Origin: Hyphomicrobiales bacterium
GTDB lineage: Bacteria > Pseudomonadota > Alphaproteobacteria > Rhizobiales > Rhizobiaceae
Direction of reading: 5' to 3'
Assembly: GCA_900470195.1 (NCBI GenBank)
Contig: UEIJ01000034.1
Location: 1-64,000, forward strand
DNA: 64,000 nucleotides
The notes below the pieces were generated by a model. That model ran no database searches, had not been told where the DNA came from, and saw nothing but the letters and a program-made list of their open reading frames with translations. The position numbers and the translations under genes were made by a program. Positions 17,604-29,762 of this stretch are shown here, one piece after another (position 1 is the stretch's first letter; each line of letters begins with the position of its first letter).

Positions 17604-18989
17604 TTACTTGGCGAGTGCTACTTGGCCGAGGCTCGCCTGGACATCATTGAGCGACGCTTCAAGCGCGGACACCATCGTATCGATCTGCTGATCGTTGATG
17701 ATGAGCGGCGGACAGAAGGCCAGCGTGTCGCCCATTGCACGGGAAATCACGCCGCGTTCCTGAAGCGCTGCGTTTGCCTGTGCGCCGAGCGCGCCAGCTT
17801 GCTCCAAGCCCGTCTTGGCCTGCTTGTCTGTGACAAGCTCGACACCGGCAATCAGACCAACGCCGCGCACTTCGCCGACCAGCGGGTGATCCTGCAGTTC
17901 ACGCAGACGCTTCTGCATATAGGTGCCGCGGTCGCGTGCGTTGGCGACCAGGTCACGCTCTTCAATGATGGCAAGATTTTCCAGCGCCACAGCTGCCGCC
18001 ACCGGATGGCCGGATGCCGTGAAGCCCGTGCCAAGCGTGCCGATCTTGTGGCTTTCTTCGGCAATCGGCGCGTAGACGCGCTCGTTGATGAGGAATGCCG
18101 AAATTGGCAGATAGGAGGACGAAAGCTGCTTCGACATGACCAGAATGTCCGGCTTGATGTCAAAGGTCTGGCTTCCGAAGAGGTTGCCTGTCCGCCCGAA
18201 GCCGCAAATGACTTCGTCTGCGACCAGCAGAATGTCGTAGCGCTTCAGGACAGCCTGCACCTTTTCCCAATAGGTTTTGGGCGGCACGACCACACCGCCA
18301 GCGCCCATCACCGGCTCGCCGATGAAAGCCGCAATGGTGTGCGGGCCTTCGGCGAGAATCAACTGCTCCAGTTCATCAGCCAGTCGCGTTGCGAATTGTT
18401 CCTCACTCTCGCCCGCCCGCCCTTGGCGATAGTAATGTGGACAGCCCGTATGCAGAATGCGGTCGATCGGCAGGTCGAAGGAACGGTGATTGTTGGGCAG
18501 GCCCGTCAGACTGGCGGAAGCAATCGTCACGCCATGATAGCCACGCTTGCGCGAGATGATTTTCTTGCGCTCCGGCTCACCCAGTGCGTTGGAGCGATAC
18601 CAGATCAGCTTGATGACCGTATCGTTGGCTTCGGAACCTGAATTGGTGAAGTAGGCCTTGCTCATCGGCACGGGAGCCATTGAGACGAGCTTTTCAGCCA
18701 GATCAATGACGGGGCCATGCGAACGATAAGAGAATGTATGATAGAAGGGCAGCTTCTTCATCTGTCGCGCGGCTGCGTCCGCCAGGCGCGGTTCGGAAAA
18801 GCCGACGCCGACGCTCCAAAGTCCCGACATCGCCTCGATGTAACGCTTGCCCGTTACATCCTCGACATAAATGCCGTCGCCGCGCTCGATGACAAGGGGC
18901 CCTTCGGCCTCAAGTCGGACAGCATCGGTGTAGGAATGCAGATGATAACGGATATCGCGGGCTTCAAGAGAGTTCGGCTGAGCAGTCAT
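17604..18989 (-). CDS. Class III omega-aminotransferase (pyruvate-type)
   Basis: 461 residues of the class III PLP aminotransferase family. Seen are the PLP-phosphate contact FTNSGSEANDTVIK near 118, the tyrosine-histidine pair in RGYHGVTIA near 153, the cofactor Asp in LLVADEVICGFGRTGN near 258, and the Schiff-base lysine in DILVMSKQLSSSYLP near 290. The family moves an amino group from omega-amino acids or amines such as beta-alanine, taurine or putrescine to pyruvate; the substrate cannot be set from sequence alone. The ATG follows GGAGG at eight bases. Its neighbour on the same strand is the BabR-like regulator, but an operon is not evident. Confidence 0.88.
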   Translation of the reverse strand: MTAQPNSLEARDIRYHLHSYTDAVRLEAEGPLVIERGDGIYVEDVTGKRYIEAMSGLWSVGVGFSEPRLADAAARQMKKLPFYHTFSYRSHGPVIDLAEKLVSMAPVPMSKAYFTNSGSEANDTVIKLIWYRSNALGEPERKKIISRKRGYHGVTIASASLTGLPNNHRSFDLPIDRILHTGCPHYYRQGRAGESEEQFATRLADELEQLILAEGPHTIAAFIGEPVMGAGGVVVPPKTYWEKVQAVLKRYDILLVADEVICGFGRTGNLFGSQTFDIKPDILVMSKQLSSSYLPISAFLINERVYAPIAEESHKIGTLGTGFTASGHPVAAAVALENLAIIEERDLVANARDRGTYMQKRLRELQDHPLVGEVRGVGLIAGVELVTDKQAKTGLEQAGALGAQANAALQERGVISRAMGDTLAFCPPLIINDQQIDTMVSALEASLNDVQASLGQVALAK

Positions 18990-19103
18990 TCATTCATCCT
19001 CCAGAAAGATAATGAATTTGTAGCCCGTTTCAGAAAAAGCGCAAACTGGAAGCTGCGGAAAAAACGCCCTTCGGAACAAACCGCCGAGGGACTTGGGACA
19101 TAG

Positions 19104-19820
19104 TCAGAGAAGTCCGAATGTGCGGGCTTTGGCGACCGCCTGAACTTTGTTGACCGCAACCAGCTTGGTCAGCACGTTGCTGATATGGAAATTTACCGTG
19201 CGTGTCGAAATATTGAGGATCGTGCCGATGATTTCGGCAGTCTTTCCTTCACTCGTCCAACGCAGGATCTCCCGCTCCCGCATCGTCAGGTTCACTTCCG
19301 AAACGCAGTTCATGGCTGGAACATCAAGATGCTCATACATGGACAGATGCAGCAGATTGGCCGCGATCTGCAATTGACGCCGCAACATTGAAATCTCACC
19401 GGACGACAGTGCAGGACCGCTTCTCAGAAAAGACAGCATTCCAAATACGCCTTGCGCCGCCCAGCACGGTTGCGAAATGCCGACCCTGATGCCGAAGCGC
19501 TGGGCATCTGTCCATATCTGCGGAGCCTCAGCAAACAGCTTCGATGACCAGACCAGCGGCTCTATGCTGTTCAATGCCTTGCGAACCAGCGGGTCTATAT
19601 CCGCATATTTTCTGTCCGCATAGTGATCGATCCATTCCTGGGGTAGCGAGCCAAAGCTAAGCCATTTGACCACGCCGTTCAGCAAGGGAACGCGCATGAT
19701 ATAAGCCGTATGTGCAAATCCGCACTGTTTGGCATAGGTGTTTATGTATTCAAGGAGCTGCCCGGCATCGTCAGCAGATTGCATGGATTCATAAATTTGT
19801 TCCCATTTCATTGCAGACAT
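19104..19820 (-). CDS. babR: LuxR-type autoinducer-binding regulator (BabR/BlxR-like)
   Basis: 238 residues. The N-terminal 160 residues are an autoinducer-binding domain retaining residues expected at the acyl-homoserine-lactone pocket (WIDHYADRKYADIDPLVRK, then PLVWSS, and GVFGMLSF). The C-terminus is a LuxR helix-turn-helix (LTMREREILRWTSEGKTAEI, then STRTVNFHISNVLTKL). Its position beside metH matches the Brucella regulator called BabR or BlxR, one of two quorum-sensing LuxR proteins there; the symbol is given on that basis. No LuxI-type synthase is in the window. A 25-base near-perfect dyad lies about 160 bases upstream of its start and is a candidate autoregulatory site. Confidence 0.8.
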   Translation of the reverse strand: MSAMKWEQIYESMQSADDAGQLLEYINTYAKQCGFAHTAYIMRVPLLNGVVKWLSFGSLPQEWIDHYADRKYADIDPLVRKALNSIEPLVWSSKLFAEAPQIWTDAQRFGIRVGISQPCWAAQGVFGMLSFLRSGPALSSGEISMLRRQLQIAANLLHLSMYEHLDVPAMNCVSEVNLTMREREILRWTSEGKTAEIIGTILNISTRTVNFHISNVLTKLVAVNKVQAVAKARTFGLL

Positions 19821-20270
19821 CCCAATTAAAGTTCTAATTTTGAATTTATTAAAATGTAGCGCCCTTACACAAAACAGTTGCGCGGTCGATGGCTATCACA
19901 ACCATCAGTTCCTGACTATATAGCAAAATAGTTTCATATGAACTCAAAGCGATAATTTGTGAATATTTTTATCACAACAGTTAGTTACTAAATTAGTATC
20001 TAACGAAATACTTTGACCGCCAATTCAGCCGCAAGCACCCGTGCGCTCCCGCTGCCGGAATGGCCAAGACCTCCAACTGTTTATTGTAAGCACTTCCGAA
20101 TGGAACCCGTTTCATATTTCGCTGGAAATGCTCATGCACCGCCGAACCTGAAACCGATTTGCATTCAAGAACAGTAGAGCCCTCTGGCAGGTTCGGCAAA
20201 CCTGTCAGAATGACGAGTATTTGAGATATGATTAATAAACGTTGGTAAGAAAAAGCCTCATGGCGACCGG
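19821..20270. other. AT-rich region between metH end and babR-like start
   Basis: 450 bases with no supported gene. The half near the regulator (to about 20010) is strongly AT-rich and holds the 25-base dyad. The half near metH has a stem (CTGGCAG.../...CTGTCAG, 20183-20207) that could end the metH transcript. A possible 68-codon minus-strand frame here shows no recognisable features. Confidence 0.55.
19980..20004. promoter_or_regulatory. 25-bp near-perfect dyad upstream of babR-like gene
   Basis: Two 12-base arms, GTTAGTTACTAA and TTAGTATCTAAC, flank a central A; 11 of 12 positions pair. The length and symmetry fit a dimeric regulator. It is 160 bases upstream of the LuxR-type start. The binding protein is not known; the adjacent regulator is the first candidate. 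Confidence 0.55.
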
Positions 20271-24050
<3,780 letters not shown>

Positions 24051-24149
24051 AAAACACCGCCTGTATTCTATCTGTTATCAGGCAACAGGTCTGTTCGCGA
24101 CGCACAAACCTCGATTGCCTGCCATACGCATACCGTGAAGGTCGCTTAA

Positions 24150-24174
24150 TGACATAAACATATCTTTATGTCAA
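24150..24174 (-). promoter_or_regulatory. metH promoter with overlapping palindrome
   Basis: On the minus strand TTGACA (24174-24169) is a good -35, and the 24-base palindrome TGACATAAAGAT/ATGTTTATGTCA (24150-24173, 11 of 12 positions symmetrical) overlaps it and fills the spacer. It is about 100 bases before the metH start. Placement suggests repression. An ArsR-type SahR repressor that senses S-adenosylhomocysteine is a reasonable candidate from what is known of methionine genes in proteobacteria, but that is inference. Confidence 0.6.
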
Positions 24175-24373
24175 TTCGAGCTAAATGTTTTCCGCCCCTG
24201 ATCGGGGCATCACCCGTCTATTGCCCGAAGGAAGAAATCGTGACTGCGCGGAGCCACCGCCACGCCACAATGTGGGAGCAAAAATGACCGCAGGGACAAT
24301 ATGTGTTGTTTGTTTTTACGCGCATCTTCCGAAGCGGTTTCACACATTCGGGGTGCGCTGTGAGGAGAGACCA

Positions 24374-24793
24374 ATGAAAAGGTTTGCTTATTCCCTGTTT
24401 GCCGCATGTTTGTCGCTTGGCATGGGACTTGCCGCAGCTACCGGGGACGCCAATGCGGCACAGCCGTCCCTGATGACGACGCCGTCCGCACAGACTTCGG
24501 CACCCATTACGCACCAGGTTCAGTATTATGACTATCGCGGCGACCGCGGCTACTGGCGGGAAAATCGCCGTCACTGGCGGCACGACTACCCGCGTTATCG
24601 TCCATACTATCGCTACGATCGGCGTTATTGGGGACCGCCGCCCGCTTATCGCTACCGTGCAGCGCCGGTCTATCGCGGCGGCAACCCGCATGTGCGCTGG
24701 TGCTATAATCGTTATCGCTCCTACCGAGCCTATGACAATACATTCCAGCCCAATTACGGACCACGGCGCCAGTGCTACTCGCCATATCTCTAA
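24374..24793 (+). CDS. BA14K-family secreted protein
   Basis: 139 residues from the ATG at 24374, which follows TGAGGAGAG. A signal peptide is clear ([20 protein letters not shown], cut probably after ANA). The mature part is very rich in Arg and Tyr ([20 protein letters not shown]) and ends in the BA14K motif [19 protein letters not shown] with two conserved cysteines. The family was named for a 14-kDa immunoreactive Brucella protein; members are small envelope or periplasmic proteins, some reported as lectin-like. An upstream in-frame ATG at 24185 would hide the signal peptide and is rejected. Confidence 0.85.
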   Translation: MKRFAYSLFAACLSLGMGLAAATGDANAAQPSLMTTPSAQTSAPITHQVQYYDYRGDRGYWRENRRHWRHDYPRYRPYYRYDRRYWGPPPAYRYRAAPVYRGGNPHVRWCYNRYRSYRAYDNTFQPNYGPRRQCYSPYL

Positions 24794-24801
24794 ACGAAAA
24801 A

Positions 24802-24828
24802 AAGCCCCGGATTATCCGGGGCTTCTTC
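24802..24828 (+). terminator. Terminator between BA14K gene and membrane-protein gene
   Basis: AAGCCCCGGAT/ATCCGGGGCTT is a perfect stem, with an A-run before it (giving a T-run on the minus strand). It lies between convergent genes and serves best for the minus-strand gene; the plus strand has a weaker T-rich end. Confidence 0.8.
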
Positions 24829-24848
24829 CAAAATGAATTGCTCAAAAA

Positions 24849-25094
24849 TCAGGTAACATAAGCACCGATTGAAGCCGCAACCAGTCCGATCGCAACCGCA
24901 ATCATCACGCCATAGACGCGCGGTTTGTCAAACAGGACGGCAAAAGCCGCAAACCAGCTGACAACCGCGGCACCAAGCGCGAATAAAAAGCCCGGCTTGT
25001 CGCCGTGATACAGGTTAGCCGCCATGAGGCCGCCGATAATCAGCGCGCCAAAAACGATCATCAACCCTGTGGCATATCGCTCGTAATCGTCCAT
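24849..25094 (-). CDS. Small membrane protein of unknown function
   Basis: 81 residues, three hydrophobic segments (about 10-27, 36-53 and 61-79) joined by short charged loops, with a very short acidic N-terminus (MDDYERYATG). No signal peptide, catalytic motif or known family was recognised. It lies convergent with the BA14K gene and 230 bases from ogt on the other side. Its length, plausible start and good membrane topology support it as a real gene. Confidence 0.65.
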   Translation of the reverse strand: MDDYERYATGLMIVFGALIIGGLMAANLYHGDKPGFLFALGAAVVSWFAAFAVLFDKPRVYGVMIAVAIGLVAASIGAYVT

Positions 25095-25325
25095 TTAAAT
25101 TCCTCGGTTCCGCTCCCGCCGTGACAGGTGCCGGAAACTTTCGTCAATCCATTTGGCCATTTAAGGGCATTGGCCGGTCGCCTTCACACAATCATTATTC
25201 GTGTCGTTCTTCAACCATTTCACTGCGCCATTTTCGGCAATTGTTGCGACTTTTCACGCGAACGTTCCTGTAGCCGCCCGATAACCGTCATTTGTCCCGA
25301 TCAAAATCGTGGTAACATCACCATC

Positions 25326-25904
25326 ATGGAATCGTCAGGCGTCACCATTTTCGAAACAGAAATCGGACCATGCGGCATCGCGTGGCGCGACCGGAGGATC
25401 GTTGGTGTTGAAATCGGAGATGCCGACGAGAAGGAAACCCGATATCGTCTGCGCGAACGGTTTCCCGGGGCAGAGGATACCGAGGCGCCGGCTTTCGTTA
25501 CCCAGGCAGTCGAAGGTGTCCGGGCGCTTTTGACCGGAGCCGATGTCGATTTTTCCGGTACGCCGCTGGCGCTCGATACCCAACCCGACCTTAACCGGCA
25601 GGTTTATGAAATCATCCTCGAACTGAAAGCGGGCGAGACGACGACCTATGGCGCAATCGCCAGACGACTGGGAGATGTGAGTCTTTCACAGGCTGTCGGC
25701 TATGCGCTGGGTAAAAACCCGTTTCCGATCATCGTGCCCTGTCACCGGGTTCTCGGTTCCAACGGCAAGGTCGGCGGCTTTTCGGCGGCAGGTGGCACGG
25801 CGACAAAGCTCAGGCTTCTCAATATCGAACGGGCGAGGACGTCCAGCGAGCCTGACCTTTTCGGCGGATTACCGCTCCAGGAACGGCCACAGGCCGACTG
25901 GTAG
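25326..25904 (+). CDS. ogt: Methylated-DNA--protein-cysteine methyltransferase
   Basis: 192 residues from the ATG at 25326; an upstream frame extension has no homology. The C-terminal domain has the active-site motif IIVPCHRVLGSNG (acceptor Cys near 137) and the DNA-binding helix with TTYGAIARRLG and SQAVGYALGKNP. It removes methyl groups from O6-methylguanine in DNA by transfer to its own cysteine, a suicide repair reaction. It lacks an Ada-type regulatory domain. The protein continues past the active site with about 30 residues ending RPQADW. It stands alone. Confidence 0.92.
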   Translation: MESSGVTIFETEIGPCGIAWRDRRIVGVEIGDADEKETRYRLRERFPGAEDTEAPAFVTQAVEGVRALLTGADVDFSGTPLALDTQPDLNRQVYEIILELKAGETTTYGAIARRLGDVSLSQAVGYALGKNPFPIIVPCHRVLGSNGKVGGFSAAGGTATKLRLLNIERARTSSEPDLFGGLPLQERPQADW

Positions 25905-25907
25905 TTA

Positions 25908-25952
25908 TCATTTGCGAACGCAAAACCGCTTCGCACTTGGCTCCAAAATGCT
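25908..25952 (-). repeat. Short interspersed repeat, copy 2
   Basis: Variant of the element at 4074-4123: GCGAAGCGGTTTTGCGTTCG is shared (minus strand), with a diverged flank. It fills the gap between the convergent ogt and Dabb-protein genes. Confidence 0.6.
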
Positions 25953-26246
25953 TCAGCGCTTCTCTGTCACCACATCTGCGGAAAAACGCAGTTCGCGCAT
26001 GGGACGCACAAGCTGAGTCGTGGCGTCGTAAGTCGGATGCTTCTTGAAAGCGAAAAGTGCTTCCTCGTCCTTGAATTCGGCATAAACCACCAGATCGATG
26101 CGATCGCACATCGGGTCGACCTTGGAATTAGGCAGAACTTCGAAAAGGTCAGCGTGGGGAATGGTGCCAAGCTGCTCCAGCCCCTTTTTGACAGTCTCGA
26201 TATCCTGACCTTCCTTGACGCTGAAGAAAACAATGTGCCGGATCAC
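25953..26246 (-). CDS. Dabb-family stress-responsive A/B barrel protein
   Basis: 97 residues with the Dabb fold markers: MIRHIVFFSVKEG at the start, and LVVYAEFKDEEALFAFKKHP in the middle. These small dimeric alpha/beta-barrel proteins occur widely, often under stress, and some act as cyclases or bind hydrophobic ligands; no function is fixed for this one. It is monocistronic, ending beside a short repeat. Confidence 0.8.
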   Translation of the reverse strand: MIRHIVFFSVKEGQDIETVKKGLEQLGTIPHADLFEVLPNSKVDPMCDRIDLVVYAEFKDEEALFAFKKHPTYDATTQLVRPMRELRFSADVVTEKR

Positions 26247-26353
26247 GCCGCGACTCCCTGAAATTGGTGAGGCGTGTCTAGCGCATCAAGGCGCGCAGAA
26301 AAATGGCAAATAATTGTCGATCTTCCACGCGTCCAATTTCGTTCCTGAGTTGG

Positions 26354-26446
26354 CGAAAATAGTGGCTTTCGAGCACCGGAGCGCAGTGTACTTGAGTACA
26401 TGAGCACCGGAAGCGCAGAAAGACGACATTTGCAGACGCTCAGGGG
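26354..26446. repeat. Bru-RS-like palindromic repeat, copy A
   Basis: About 93 bases that match 35017-35108 closely. Inside are two direct repeats, GAGCACCGGAGCGCAG and GAGCACCGGAAGCGCAG, on either side of a near-palindrome TGTACTTGAGTACA. This layout resembles the short dispersed palindromic elements (RS-1/RS-2) described in Brucella. It lies between the Dabb gene and the sulfur operon. Confidence 0.7.
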
Positions 26447-26452
26447 CGAAAT

Positions 26453-26977
26453 TCAGCCTGCCTTGACGCGACGCCAGGCGAAACCGCCCTCTTCCGGAAC
26501 TGAACCGCGACCCGGCTGATAATAGCCGGGGGTATCAATGAGACGATTTTCATTGAGGCGCTTCTGCGCGACCTTGTTCGTCACCTGCAATGTGTCGAAA
26601 CCCGTGCGCAGCATCAAGGCGGCCTGATCGATCAGCACGTCGCCAACGGCGCGCAATTCGCCCACAAAACCTTCGCGACGCAAAATCTCGGCCTTGGAAT
26701 AGGAGCGACCGTCATTGAATGCCGGGAACTGCAAGGCGATCAGCGGCACGCTGCCCAGATCATTGAGAAGTGGTTCAATCGCTTCGCCCGGCGCAACCGT
26801 GACGCCGATGCGGCGATTGGAGGCGCGGCGGCGCTCTTCATCCAGCCCGAGCCAGACGGCGAGCGGAATGACGATGGCCGGGGCATCGCCCGCCGCTTCA
26901 AGATCGTCGGCAAAGACATAATCGTCTTCGCGAAAGCCATCGGCAGACCAGAGTTTGGTTTCGTTGATATCGCTCAT
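26453..26977 (-). CDS. DUF934 protein of the sulfite reductase operon
   Basis: 174 residues with the DUF934 signature FPAFNDGRSYSKAEILRR near 95 and ELRAVGDVLIDQAALMLRTG near 118. Proteins of this family are regularly encoded with sulfite reductase and are sometimes labelled as oxidoreductases, but no reaction has been shown. Its start overlaps the cysH stop by four bases (ATGA), so the two are translationally coupled. It is the last gene of the cysG-to-DUF934 unit. Confidence 0.85.
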   Translation of the reverse strand: MSDINETKLWSADGFREDDYVFADDLEAAGDAPAIVIPLAVWLGLDEERRRASNRRIGVTVAPGEAIEPLLNDLGSVPLIALQFPAFNDGRSYSKAEILRREGFVGELRAVGDVLIDQAALMLRTGFDTLQVTNKVAQKRLNENRLIDTPGYYQPGRGSVPEEGGFAWRRVKAG

Positions 26978-27723
26978 TTCCGATCCACGGTTCCCAGTGT
27001 TTTAAGGCTGTCGGCAAGGCCAGTCAGATGGATGCCGCATTCTGTCTTTTCCGAACCCGCCCAGCGTCCGGCACGCTGGTCCTCGCCATCGCTTACGGCC
27101 CGCGTGCATGGCATGCAGCCAATGGAGCGATAGCCCTGCGCGGTCAGGGGATGCGGTGGCAGATCGTGCTTTTCGGCATATGCCTTGAGGTCGCCGGCCT
27201 GCCAACGCGCCAGCGGATTGATACGAATGCGCGGACCGACGGATTCAAACACTGGCAGGCTTTCGCGGGTCGATGCCTGAAACTGCTTGCGGCCTGTCAT
27301 CCATGCGCGATAGGGCGCGACGGCGCGCGCCATCGGCTCAACCTTGCGGATGAAGCAGCAACGGTCCTTGTCGGTCATTGAGAGCGCACCGAACGGATCG
27401 TCGCTTTTAAGGCTTTCCTCCAGCGGCAAAATATCCTGCACGTCGGTCAGGCCAAGCCGGTCCACCAGATCGTGACGATAATCGAGTGTGGCCCGAAAAT
27501 GCTTGCCCGTATCGAGAAACAGGACCGGGGTCGCCGGGTCAATTTCCGAGATCATATGCAAAAGCACAGCCGATTCCGCCCCGAAGGAAGACACAACCGC
27601 GATCTGCCCGTCATAGAGTTCGCGCGTGGCAAGCGCGATCACTTCCTGCGGGGAAGATGCGCCGTGGCTTGCCTCCAGAAGGCGGGCTTCGGCGGCAGCA
27701 CTTTCTTCTGCATCAAGCTGCAC
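26974..27723 (-). CDS. cysH: Assimilatory APS/PAPS reductase CysH, iron-sulfur type
   Basis: 249 residues. The nucleotide-binding loop is VSSFGAESAVLLHMI near 43. Two cysteine pairs, DRCCFIRK near 120 and IGCMPCTRAV near 204, are the ligands of the [4Fe-4S] cluster found in plant-type APS reductases and absent from the E. coli PAPS enzyme. ECGIH near 230 carries the catalytic cysteine. It reduces APS (or PAPS) to sulfite with thioredoxin or glutaredoxin. Its start overlaps the cysI end by 11 bases. Since cysNC also encodes an APS kinase, both APS and PAPS could be available. Confidence 0.93.
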   Translation of the reverse strand: MQLDAEESAAAEARLLEASHGASSPQEVIALATRELYDGQIAVVSSFGAESAVLLHMISEIDPATPVLFLDTGKHFRATLDYRHDLVDRLGLTDVQDILPLEESLKSDDPFGALSMTDKDRCCFIRKVEPMARAVAPYRAWMTGRKQFQASTRESLPVFESVGPRIRINPLARWQAGDLKAYAEKHDLPPHPLTAQGYRSIGCMPCTRAVSDGEDQRAGRWAGSEKTECGIHLTGLADSLKTLGTVDRK

Positions 27724-29383
27724 GGCTTATTTCTCCGTAAAGCGCGCGTTTGAACGGTTCCATGCCAACGCGGCGATAGGCGGCGAGGAAGTTTTCCTCC
27801 GGGCTCTCGCGCAAGGCGAGATAGGTGTCGACCACCGTTTCGATGGCATCCACCACATCTTCCGACGAAAAGCCGCGACCGGTGATTTCACCGATGGTCG
27901 AATGCTCATCCGCCGAACCGCCAAGCGTGATCTGATAAAGCTCCTCACCCTTTTTCTCGACGCCCAGAATGCCGATATGGCCGACATGGTGATGGCCGCA
28001 AGCATTGATGCAGCCGGAAATCTTGATCTTGAGATCGCCGATTTCAAGCTGGCGCTGCTGATCGCCGAAGCGCTCGGAAATGCGCTGCGCCACCGGAATG
28101 GAGCGCGCATTGGCAAGGGCGCAATAGTCGAGACCGGGGCAGGCGATGATGTCGGTGATGAGACCGGCATTGGGCGTCACCAGACCATCCGATTGCAAGA
28201 GATCGTAGACGGCGGCGAGATCGGCCTTGGCGACATGCGGAAGAACCAGATTCTGCTCATGGCTGACGCGGATTTCATCGAAGGAATAGGTTTCGGCAAT
28301 GTCCGCGACCAGTTCCATCTGTTCAGCGCTTGCATCGCCAGGAATGCCGCCAATGGGTTTGAGCGAAATGGTGACGACCGCATAATCCGGGTGCTTGTGC
28401 GGCGTGACATTGCGCGCCACCCAGCTTGCAAATTCCGCATCGGCCTTCTGGGTAACAGCCAGCACTTCCCAGCCTTCCGGCCGTTGCGGCAGCTTCGGCA
28501 TACGGAAATAGCTTTCGATGGCGTCAATATCGCGCTGCGGCAGCTTCAGCTCGCCATGGCGGATATCTTCCCATTCGGCATCGATCTCACGCGTCAGTTC
28601 TTCAACGCCCGTTTCATGAACGAGAATCTTGATGCGCGCCTTGTACTTGTTGTCGCGACGGCCATGCAGATTATAGACGCGCACGATGGCCGTCACATAG
28701 GTCAGCATGTCCTCGATAGGCAGGAAATCGCGGATTTTCTTCGCCACCATCGGCGTGCGGCCCTGTCCGCCGCCAATATAGACAGCCAGTCCCAGATCGC
28801 CCGCCTCGTTCTTCTTCAGCTGCAAGCCGATGTCATGCACCTGAATGGCGGCGCGGTCCTGGTCCGAGCCGACAATGGCGATCTTGAACTTGCGCGGCAG
28901 ATAGGAAAACTCCGGATGCAGCGACGACCACTGGCGCAGGATTTCAGCGAAGGGGCGCGGATCGGCCACTTCGTCGGCGGCAGCGCCTGCGAAATGATCG
29001 GCGGTCACATTGCGAATGCAATTGCCCGAGGTCTGGATGGCGTGCATCTCAACTTCCGCCAGTTCTTCCAGAATGCGCGGCACATCCTTCAATGCAGGCC
29101 AGTTGTACTGGATATTCTGGCGGGTGGTGAAATGGCCAAAGCCTCGGTCGTAGGCACGCGCAATGTGGCCGAGCTTGCGCAACTGGCGGCTCGACAGCGT
29201 GCCATAGGGGATCGCTACGCGCAGCATATAGGCGTGCAATTGCAGATAAAGCCCATTCATCAGGCGCAATGGCTTGAACTGGTCTTCGGTCAGCCCTCCC
29301 GCCAGACGGCGCTCGACCTGATCCTTGAACTGCGCAACGCGGGCCGCAACGAAATCGCGGTCGAATTCATCATAACGATACAT
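27713..29383 (-). CDS. cysI: Sulfite reductase hemoprotein (CysI-type)
   Basis: 556 residues of the nitrite/sulfite reductase siroheme family. Cluster and siroheme ligands are visible as CPGLDYC near 420 and CINACGHHHVG near 463; the N-terminal half has FTTRQNIQYNW near 96 and the conserved arginines. The enzyme reduces sulfite to sulfide by six electrons in the cytosol. It lies with cysH and the siroheme synthase gene, which supports sulfite rather than nitrite as substrate. No separate flavoprotein partner is in the operon, so ferredoxin or another donor is likely. A 20-base gap separates it from the DUF2849 gene. Confidence 0.92.
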   Translation of the reverse strand: MYRYDEFDRDFVAARVAQFKDQVERRLAGGLTEDQFKPLRLMNGLYLQLHAYMLRVAIPYGTLSSRQLRKLGHIARAYDRGFGHFTTRQNIQYNWPALKDVPRILEELAEVEMHAIQTSGNCIRNVTADHFAGAAADEVADPRPFAEILRQWSSLHPEFSYLPRKFKIAIVGSDQDRAAIQVHDIGLQLKKNEAGDLGLAVYIGGGQGRTPMVAKKIRDFLPIEDMLTYVTAIVRVYNLHGRRDNKYKARIKILVHETGVEELTREIDAEWEDIRHGELKLPQRDIDAIESYFRMPKLPQRPEGWEVLAVTQKADAEFASWVARNVTPHKHPDYAVVTISLKPIGGIPGDASAEQMELVADIAETYSFDEIRVSHEQNLVLPHVAKADLAAVYDLLQSDGLVTPNAGLITDIIACPGLDYCALANARSIPVAQRISERFGDQQRQLEIGDLKIKISGCINACGHHHVGHIGILGVEKKGEELYQITLGGSADEHSTIGEITGRGFSSEDVVDAIETVVDTYLALRESPEENFLAAYRRVGMEPFKRALYGEISRAA

Positions 29384-29403
29384 GAGCTATTCCAACAACA
29401 AAA

Positions 29404-29721
29404 TCAGGAGGCGCGCTTCAAAGCAGGCTTATCAAGAAGCAAATCGCCGAAAGTTACGATGGTCGGCCCGGAAAGGCGGATACGCTCGCGCAGGCGGATC
29501 GGGTAGAGCCCCTCCTCGCGCTCCTCGACATCAATCACATTCACATCGACAACCAGATTGGCTTTCGCCGCAACCTTGCCCGCATCTTCAAGCGCCTCAA
29601 CGGCTTCGGGATGGCGGGCAACCAGCGCGCCGTCGATGGTCTCCTGCCACGAACCGTCGGCACCGAGCCACACAGCCTGTCCGTCGATCAGCCGGTTTGC
29701 AGTGAGAACTTTTACGACCAT
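29404..29721 (-). CDS. DUF2849 protein of the sulfite reductase operon
   Basis: 105 residues. The ATG at 29721 has GGAG eight bases upstream; an earlier TTG is less likely. It has the DUF2849 layout (KVLTANRLIDGQAVWLGADG at the start, IDGALVAR and VIDVEEREEGLYPIRLRERI). Members sit between cysG and cysI in many alphaproteobacteria, so a role in siroheme or sulfite reductase maturation is likely but not shown. It is soluble and acidic, with no cysteines. Confidence 0.85.
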   Translation of the reverse strand: MVVKVLTANRLIDGQAVWLGADGSWQETIDGALVARHPEAVEALEDAGKVAAKANLVVDVNVIDVEEREEGLYPIRLRERIRLSGPTIVTFGDLLLDKPALKRAS

Positions 29722-29762
29722 TTCCAAACTCCAAACTTTTGTTAACCGCGCATCCTGCGGGT

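Noticed and set aside
19993-20199. A 68-codon minus-strand frame upstream of the babR-like gene
   Set aside because: No motif and no good ribosome site; it ends inside the 25-base dyad, so the region is more likely regulatory.
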